Source: Lachnospiraceae bacterium UBA3845 | GTDB taxonomy: Bacteria > Bacillota > Clostridia > Lachnospirales > Lachnospiraceae | Length of the DNA stretch: 11,768 nucleotides | Assembly (NCBI GenBank): GCA_002392705.1 | Contig: DGHP01000103.1 | Location: forward strand, 4,738-16,505 | Direction: 5' to 3' | Shown here: piece by piece, positions 6,720 to 11,768 of the stretch | Layout: every line of letters begins with the position of its first letter | How positions within the stretch are numbered: the stretch's first letter is position 1 | Notes under the pieces: generated by a model | The model's input: only the letters and a program-made list of their open reading frames with translations | Databases searched by the model: none | Told to the model about the DNA's origin: nothing | Translations under genes and position numbers: made by a program

Positions 6720-7055
6720 ATGGCAGATCTTGGCGAAACCATGAAAAAGGTACTTCTTGCGGGAATCGGAGCCGCAGCGGAGACTTCGGAGAAGGCGGAA
6801 CAGCTTCTGAATGATATGGTAAAGAAGGGAGAGCTTACCATTGAACAGGGGAAGGTTCTCAACAAAGAGCTGAAACACAATATTGATGAGAAGCTGAAAA
6901 GCTCAAAGGAAAAGGCAGCCGCGCAGAGCAGAAAGCCGGATGTTTCGGAATTTCTGAAGAATCTGTCTGAGGAAGATTTAAGAGAACTGAAGGCCAGGCT
7001 TGCCGCTGTTGATCTGGACGAGGATGACAGCCTGGTGGATGATTCCATCGACTGA
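6720..7055 (+). CDS. Small phasin-like protein
   Basis: This is a 111-residue, highly charged, mostly helical protein. An amphipathic N-terminus with a short apolar patch (KVLLAGIGAAAE, 10-21) leads into KGELTIEQGKVLNKELKHN (36-54), a lysine-rich central part, then a leucine-patterned helix (about 75-95) and an acidic tail DLDEDDSLVDDSID. Small clostridial proteins of this pattern are commonly assigned to the phasin family, whose characterised members coat polyhydroxyalkanoate granules. No PHA gene is visible here and the true role is unknown. The ATG at 6720 is preferred over GTG 6711 because AGGAAAGGAG (6702-6711) is correctly spaced for it. The family assignment is by resemblance. It lies between dgkA and ubiB on the same strand. 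Confidence 0.7.
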   Translation: MADLGETMKKVLLAGIGAAAETSEKAEQLLNDMVKKGELTIEQGKVLNKELKHNIDEKLKSSKEKAAAQSRKPDVSEFLKNLSEEDLRELKARLAAVDLDEDDSLVDDSID

Positions 7056-7126
7056 GACAGGCACAGGCAGCATCAGGCGGCGGCCGGGGCACGCCGTCTT
7101 GTTATTGTCAGAAACCGGGGAGAGCC

Positions 7127-8836
7127 ATGCCGGAGAACAGGGAGAAGAAAGAACAGTTTCATACGGACCGGATTGCCTCCTACCGGGAGAAGGAAGAGGA
7201 GCGCCATCAGGCTGTCTATGCGGACGGATCCGTGAATGAGGACGCGGTCGGACAGGGCGGCGCGGCTGGCGGGAACTATGCCAGCCGGCTGAGAGAGATC
7301 ACGCACGTTCTTCATGCGCATGAAGTAAGCAGAGGCGTATCCCCGGAAAAACTGCGTCTTATTCTGGAGGATCTCGGCCCGACCTATATCAAGCTGGGAC
7401 AGCTGATGAGCATGCGGTCGGATATTCTTCCGCAGGCCTACTGCGATGAGCTGATGAAGCTGCAGAGCGATGTCCCGGCCATGCCTTTCGATGAGGTCTG
7501 CCGCGTGATTGAGGATTCCTACGGGCGGCCGGTCGGGGAGGTATTTGCGTCCATCGAGGAGACGCCTCTGGGGTCCGCATCCATCGCCCAGGTCCACAGG
7601 GCCGTGCTGAACGAAGGCGGCCAGGTCGTTGTGAAAGTACAGCGCGAGGGAATCTATGATGTCATGAAACGTGACATCAATCTCCTGCACAGGGCAGTCA
7701 GGTTTATTCCAAACAGGGTGACCGGAGGAACGGTGGATCTGGATGCCGTGCTGGATGAGCTGTGGATTGTCACACAGGAGGAGATGAATTTCCAGACGGA
7801 AGCTTCCAACATGGAGGAATTCCGGAAGCTGAACGAGGGAGTGCGTTTTGTCAGCGTGCCCAGGCTTTACCGTCCCCTGACAACCGGCCGGGTGCTGGTG
7901 ATGGAGTACATTGACGGCATTGACATAGATGACGCCGACAGGCTCCGTGAGGCGGGATATGACCTGAATGAGATCGGAGAAAAACTGATCAACAGCTGGA
8001 TCCGCCAGGTGATGACAGACGGATTCTTCCACGCGGACCCCCACCCCGGCAATGTTCTGATCCAGGACGGGAAGATCGTCTGGATCGATATGGGGATGAT
8101 GGGACGGCTGTCGGAGCATGACCGGAGTTCCATCCGCCTTGCCATAGAAGGCGTGGCGGAAGGCGACAACGGAAAGATTGAGGACGCTGTTCTCGCGATC
8201 GGGAGATTTTCCGGCAAACCGGACAAGAGGAAGCTGCACGACGGAATCGAGGGCCTCATGCGGACCTACGGGAGCATGGGACTGGGGGATATCGATATCG
8301 CAAAGTTCTTTACGGACCTGCTGGAAGTCATGAAAGAAAACGGGATCCAGATGCCCCACGGACTGACCCTGCTCGCCAGGGGGCTCAACCATATCGAGGG
8401 CGTGCTGGCCCGGATCAGCCCGGACGTCAACATGGTCGCGATTGCCCGGGAGAGCATGCGGGACGACTTCCTGCGCAATATGGACTGGAAAGAGGAACTG
8501 CGCAGCGGATCGATCAGTCTTTACCGCTCCCTGCGCAATCTGGTGGATCTTCCCACCATGATCGCGAAGATTCTCAGGGAGTATTCCACCGGGCAGACGA
8601 GAATCAACCTGGATCTGCACGCGTCGGAACAGCTCTCCCGTCTGCTGGAGCATATCGTAAGGCATATCAACCTGGGGCTCTGGGTCACCGCCCTGCTGAT
8701 TTCCTCCAGCATCCTCTGCACGACCAACATGGAGCCGAAGGTTCTGGGGATCCCCCTGCTGGGCGCGGTGGGCTATGTGCTGGCGGTCATCATCATGCTC
8801 TATATGGTGATCAGGTATCTGGCTTCAAAGAAATAG
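7127..8836 (+). CDS. UbiB/ABC1/AarF-family atypical kinase
   Basis: This is a membrane-anchored atypical protein-kinase-like ATPase of 569 residues. A charged N-terminal extension (1-50) is followed by the hallmark KLGQ motif (89-92), the alanine-rich loop PLGSASIAQVH (147-157), the ATP-contacting lysine K170, HADPHPGN (302-309) and DMG (321-323, equivalent to kinase DFG). Two C-terminal transmembrane helices span about 514-530 and 542-565. The family's ExD motif reads E219-M-N221, with asparagine for aspartate. Characterised relatives (UbiB, COQ8/ADCK3) support ubiquinone synthesis and lipid handling; clostridia generally lack ubiquinone, so the function here is unknown. Ribosome site GGGGAGAG precedes ATG 7127. 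The gene closes a run starting with the sigma factor and is followed by a terminator. Confidence 0.93.
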   Translation: MPENREKKEQFHTDRIASYREKEEERHQAVYADGSVNEDAVGQGGAAGGNYASRLREITHVLHAHEVSRGVSPEKLRLILEDLGPTYIKLGQLMSMRSDILPQAYCDELMKLQSDVPAMPFDEVCRVIEDSYGRPVGEVFASIEETPLGSASIAQVHRAVLNEGGQVVVKVQREGIYDVMKRDINLLHRAVRFIPNRVTGGTVDLDAVLDELWIVTQEEMNFQTEASNMEEFRKLNEGVRFVSVPRLYRPLTTGRVLVMEYIDGIDIDDADRLREAGYDLNEIGEKLINSWIRQVMTDGFFHADPHPGNVLIQDGKIVWIDMGMMGRLSEHDRSSIRLAIEGVAEGDNGKIEDAVLAIGRFSGKPDKRKLHDGIEGLMRTYGSMGLGDIDIAKFFTDLLEVMKENGIQMPHGLTLLARGLNHIEGVLARISPDVNMVAIARESMRDDFLRNMDWKEELRSGSISLYRSLRNLVDLPTMIAKILREYSTGQTRINLDLHASEQLSRLLEHIVRHINLGLWVTALLISSSILCTTNMEPKVLGIPLLGAVGYVLAVIIMLYMVIRYLASKK

Positions 8837-8869
8837 GCCGCCGCAGACTTCTGAACAATAAATCATGAC

Positions 8870-8897
8870 AGCCCCGCGGCGACGGGGCTTCTTTTTT
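8870..8897 (+). terminator. Intrinsic terminator after ubiB
   Basis: AGCCCCG (8870-8876) pairs with CGGGGCT (8883-8889) around a six-base loop, then TCTTTTTT (8890-8897). The ribosome site of the next gene (GGAGAGG, 8898-8904) starts on the very next base, so the terminator is either the end of the ubiB operon or an attenuator of the DUF362 gene. Confidence 0.9.
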
Positions 8898-8909
8898 GGA
8901 GAGGCCCGG

Positions 8910-10082
8910 ATGAAGAAAAACGAACTTCTTGTGATCTATGGAAAAAACTATACGGAAATGGCGGAATCTCTGTGCGCAAAAGCCGGCCTGTCCTCGATGA
9001 TTCTGGAAAAATGTAAAAGCCGCAGTGCGGATATCGCGATTAAGCCGAACCTTCTCGGGCCGATCCCCGCGGAGGACGGGGCTACGACCCACCCTGAGGT
9101 CGTCCGGGGCATCATCCGATATCTGCGTTCAGAGGGATTTAACAGAATCACTGTGATGGAGAGCTCCTGGGTAGGAGATAAGACATCGGATTCCCTTCTG
9201 GTCACCGGCTTCGGAGCACTGTGCGAGGAGCTTGGCGTACCATTTGTGGATCTGCAGCAGGACTTAAGTGTACGGAAAGACTGCGCGGGGATGAAGCTGA
9301 ATATCTGCTCCAGGCCTCTGCAGGCGGATTTTCTGATCAATGTCCCCGTTCTGAAGGGACACTGCCAGACAAGGATGACCTGCGCCCTGAAGAATATGAA
9401 GGGCTGCATCCCGTCTTCCGAGAAGCGCCGTTTTCACCGCCTGGGACTGCATGAGCCGATCGGACATCTTGCGGCGGGGATCCGTCAGGATTTCATCCTC
9501 GTCGATTCGATCTGCGGCGATCTGACTTTCGAGGACGGCGGCAATCCCGTGCAGCAGGACCGTATGATCGCGGCTGTGGATCCGGTACTGTGCGATGCTT
9601 ACGGCTGCAGCCTGATCGGAATTCCCATCGATGAAGTACGATATATTTCCATCGCTGAGACCTGCGGAGCAGGCAGCAGCGACCTGTCGTGCGCTTCTGT
9701 GAGCTGTTTCAGGGATGAAGGAGACGGAAGGCAGGCTGCGGAAACCGGTTCCGGCACACTTTCTCCTTCCGCAGATCCGGAACACGCTGCTCTCATCCGG
9801 GTCAGGGAGCTGGTAGATGAAGTGGATTCCTGCTCCGCCTGCTATGCGAATCTTGTTCCCGCCATCCGGCGTCTTGAGGAGGAAGGACTTGCAAAGTACC
9901 TGAAGGAAAGGGTCTGCATCGGTCAGGGCTTCCGCGGCAGAAGAGGGGAGCTGGGCGTGGGCGAATGCACCGGATATTTCCGGCACAATGTTCCGGGATG
10001 TCCTCCGGATTCGGAGCGCATCTATAATTCCCTCAGAGCGTATTGTGAACAGCAGAAGGCTCTCTTTTCTGAACCCGGCTGA
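8910..10082 (+). CDS. DUF362 domain protein with cysteine-rich C-terminus
   Basis: This 390-residue protein is likely cytoplasmic. The DUF362 domain covers about residues 35-250, with IKPNLLG (44-50), THPEVV (60-65), NVPVLKGH (144-151) and CALKNMKGC (158-166). DUF362 is of unknown function and is often found fused or adjacent to ferredoxin-type domains. Here no classical ferredoxin follows, but the C-terminal part holds C308-SA-C311, C336, C353 (GECTGYF) and C364 (GCPPDSE). The GCPP motif recalls Fe-S ligands of hydrogenase and NuoB-type small subunits, so a metal or Fe-S site is plausible. A low-complexity linker (about 268-292) separates the parts. ATG 8910 is used because GGAGAGG (8898-8904) fits it; the upstream in-frame ATG 8865 lies before the terminator and would translate through it. 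Confidence 0.85.
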   Translation: MKKNELLVIYGKNYTEMAESLCAKAGLSSMILEKCKSRSADIAIKPNLLGPIPAEDGATTHPEVVRGIIRYLRSEGFNRITVMESSWVGDKTSDSLLVTGFGALCEELGVPFVDLQQDLSVRKDCAGMKLNICSRPLQADFLINVPVLKGHCQTRMTCALKNMKGCIPSSEKRRFHRLGLHEPIGHLAAGIRQDFILVDSICGDLTFEDGGNPVQQDRMIAAVDPVLCDAYGCSLIGIPIDEVRYISIAETCGAGSSDLSCASVSCFRDEGDGRQAAETGSGTLSPSADPEHAALIRVRELVDEVDSCSACYANLVPAIRRLEEEGLAKYLKERVCIGQGFRGRRGELGVGECTGYFRHNVPGCPPDSERIYNSLRAYCEQQKALFSEPG

Positions 10083-10102
10083 AGATGCATGCGGAATGAC
10101 GA

Positions 10103-10161
10103 AAATCTTTCTGCTATTTGAATAAAAACGAAAAAGATTTGCGCAAACACAATTTTTATTC
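10103..10161. promoter_or_regulatory. Nested AT-rich dyads upstream of the ilvN promoter
   Basis: AAATCTTT (10103-10110) is complementary to AAAGATTT (10133-10140). GAATAAAAA (10120-10128) is complementary to TTTTTATTC (10153-10161). TTTGCGCAAA (10138-10147) is a perfect palindrome nearly centred in the second dyad. They lie just before the -35 element and could be regulator sites or a weak terminator region for the DUF362 gene. No strong terminator is otherwise visible between 10082 and the promoter. Confidence 0.4.
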
Positions 10162-10192
10162 GTGGTTTCTTCTTGCATCAGCCAGGATTTCG

Positions 10193-10221
10193 TTGACAAA
10201 CAGATGCCGAATTGCTATGAT
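10193..10221 (+). promoter_or_regulatory. Strong extended -10 promoter of ilvN
   Basis: TTGACA (10193-10198) is consensus, TATGAT (10216-10221) has one mismatch, the spacer is 17 bases, and TGC immediately before gives an extended -10. Transcription should start near 10228, giving a leader of about 112 bases. Confidence 0.88.
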
Positions 10222-10249
10222 GAGAAAAGTTATCGCGCGGTTTTCCCTC

Positions 10250-10312
10250 ATGATGAAGAACTGCTGTTATCTGCTCTCCCGTGTCCGGAGCCGGTGGGAA
10301 TCTGCGCGGTGA
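10250..10312 (+). CDS. Possible leader peptide upstream of ilvN
   Basis: A 20-codon open frame lies wholly within the predicted ilvN leader and encodes MMKN followed by CCYLLSRVRSRW and ESAR. It has tandem Cys, tandem Leu and several Arg codons, not the Ile/Val/Leu run typical of ilv attenuators. It has no clear Shine-Dalgarno; translation could begin at ATG 10250 or 10253. No terminator hairpin with a T tract follows, so classical transcription attenuation is not evident. It ends 27 bases before the ilvN start. It may be a real regulatory peptide or a chance frame. Confidence 0.3.
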   Translation: MMKNCCYLLSRVRSRWESAR

Positions 10313-10339
10313 AGTTCTGAAGCAGTTGGAGGATATGAG

Positions 10340-10840
10340 TTGAAAAAACGTGTTCTTTCCCTTCTTGTTGACAATACCGTGGGTGTTCTGAGCCGTGTGG
10401 CGGGCCTCTTCAGCCGGCGCGGTTATAATATAGAGAGCCTGACGGCGGGCGTGACGACAGATCCGCGGTTTACCCGTATGACTGTGGTTGTGGAAGGCGA
10501 TGAGCTGATCCTGGAGCAGATCACAAAGCAGCTGCAGAAGCTGGTCGACGTGGAGGATATCAAGATTCTCGAACCGGAAGCCAGTGTCAACAGGGAGCTG
10601 ATCCTGGTCAAGGTCCGCGTGGAGGAGAGTCAGAGGCAGTCTGTGATCACGATGGCCGACGTTTTCCGCGGAACGGTTGTGGACGTGGGGAAGGACTCCC
10701 TGATCATCGAGCTGACCGGAAAGCAGGACAAGTTGGAGGCATTTATCCGCCTTCTCGACGGATATGAGATCCTGGAGCTCGCCCGCACCGGAATCACGGG
10801 TCTTTCCAGAGGGTCGGACGACGTGAGATATTTTGACTGA
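10340..10840 (+). CDS. ilvN: Acetolactate synthase, small regulatory subunit
   Basis: This is the regulatory subunit of acetohydroxyacid synthase, the first common enzyme of valine, leucine and isoleucine synthesis; it confers valine feedback inhibition on the large subunit IlvB. The 166-residue length is normal. The N-terminal ACT domain carries DNTVGVLSRVAGLFSRRGYN (11-30) and IESLTAG, and the C-terminal regulatory domain follows from about residue 85, with LTGKQDKLEAF (125-135). The start is TTG at 10340: GGAGGA (10328-10333) is spaced six bases from it, and translation there begins with MKKRVLSLLVDN, matching the family. The ATG at 10335 is in another frame, too close to the ribosome site, and stops after two codons. 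ilvB is not beside it; ilvC is next downstream. Confidence 0.95.
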   Translation: MKKRVLSLLVDNTVGVLSRVAGLFSRRGYNIESLTAGVTTDPRFTRMTVVVEGDELILEQITKQLQKLVDVEDIKILEPEASVNRELILVKVRVEESQRQSVITMADVFRGTVVDVGKDSLIIELTGKQDKLEAFIRLLDGYEILELARTGITGLSRGSDDVRYFD

Positions 10841-10858
10841 GGGCAGAGAAAACGCCGT

Positions 10859-10909
10859 CTGAAAGGCCGTAAGCGAAAAGCCGGCAGAAGCCACAGCCTG
10901 AAAGGCCGT
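10859..10909 (+). repeat. 12-base direct repeat after ilvN
   Basis: CTGAAAGGCCGT occurs at 10859-10870 and 10898-10909, 39 bases apart, with similar bases beyond each copy (AAGC against GAAGC). It lies in the spacer just after the ilvN stop and before the hairpins of the ilvC leader. Confidence 0.75.
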
Positions 10910-10920
10910 GAAGCTTCGAA

Positions 10921-11768
<848 letters not shown>

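Noticed and set aside
7073..8665. 530-codon open frame on the minus strand over ubiB
   Set aside because: The + strand encodes an unmistakable UbiB protein with all motifs; the antisense frame is a codon-bias artefact.
8865..8909. Upstream start of the DUF362 protein
   Set aside because: ATG 8865 lies just before the ubiB terminator hairpin and would translate it; GGAGAGG at 8898-8904 points to ATG 8910.
10286..10312. T-box-like fragment in the ilvN leader
   Set aside because: GGTGGGAA...CGCGG superficially recalls the T-box antiterminator bulge, but the conserved order, the surrounding stems and the terminator are missing.

Overview
The window looks like chromosomal DNA from an anaerobic Gram-positive Clostridia bacterium, most likely Lachnospiraceae-like. 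The evidence is purine-rich Shine-Dalgarno sites before nearly every gene, perfect or near-perfect sigma-A promoters with 17-bp spacers, compact intrinsic terminators, a Gram-positive DgkA/undecaprenol-kinase-type protein, and a CUT1 sugar transporter without its own ATPase. GC content appears to be in the mid-50s by eye. All recognised genes are on the + strand. I see no IS element, phage gene, CRISPR array, tRNA or rRNA.

Layout. (1) 80-1166: cysK with its own consensus promoter, an operator-like inverted repeat between promoter and ribosome site, and a terminator. (2) 1322-4690: a CUT1 ABC importer operon (solute-binding protein, two MalF/MalG-type permeases). A 12-bp perfect hairpin follows the binding-protein gene and a strong terminator closes the operon. 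The binding protein has a signal peptide but no lipobox cysteine. (3) 4691-4986: a non-coding leader region with a degenerate duplicated segment and a promoter. (4) 4987-8897: a four-gene run of sigma-70 factor, diacylglycerol/undecaprenol kinase, small phasin-like protein and UbiB/ABC1 atypical kinase, ending in a terminator. (5) 8910-10082: a DUF362 protein with a cysteine-rich C-terminus, whose ribosome site directly abuts the preceding terminator. (6) 10193-11768: branched-chain amino acid genes ilvN (TTG start) and ilvC (cut by the window end), with a strong promoter, a possible leader peptide and a structured ilvN-ilvC spacer. ilvB is not in the window.

How the genes fit together. cysK, ilvN and ilvC are ordinary amino acid biosynthesis. 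The transporter probably relies on a shared MsiK/UgpC-type ATPase encoded elsewhere. The best candidate for something not well described is the sigma factor-kinase-phasin-UbiB run: a primary-like sigma factor without its usual dnaG neighbour, followed by lipid or envelope-linked proteins with no obvious common pathway in an organism that probably makes no ubiquinone. The regulatory leaders of cysK, ilvN and ilvC are the other places worth checking.
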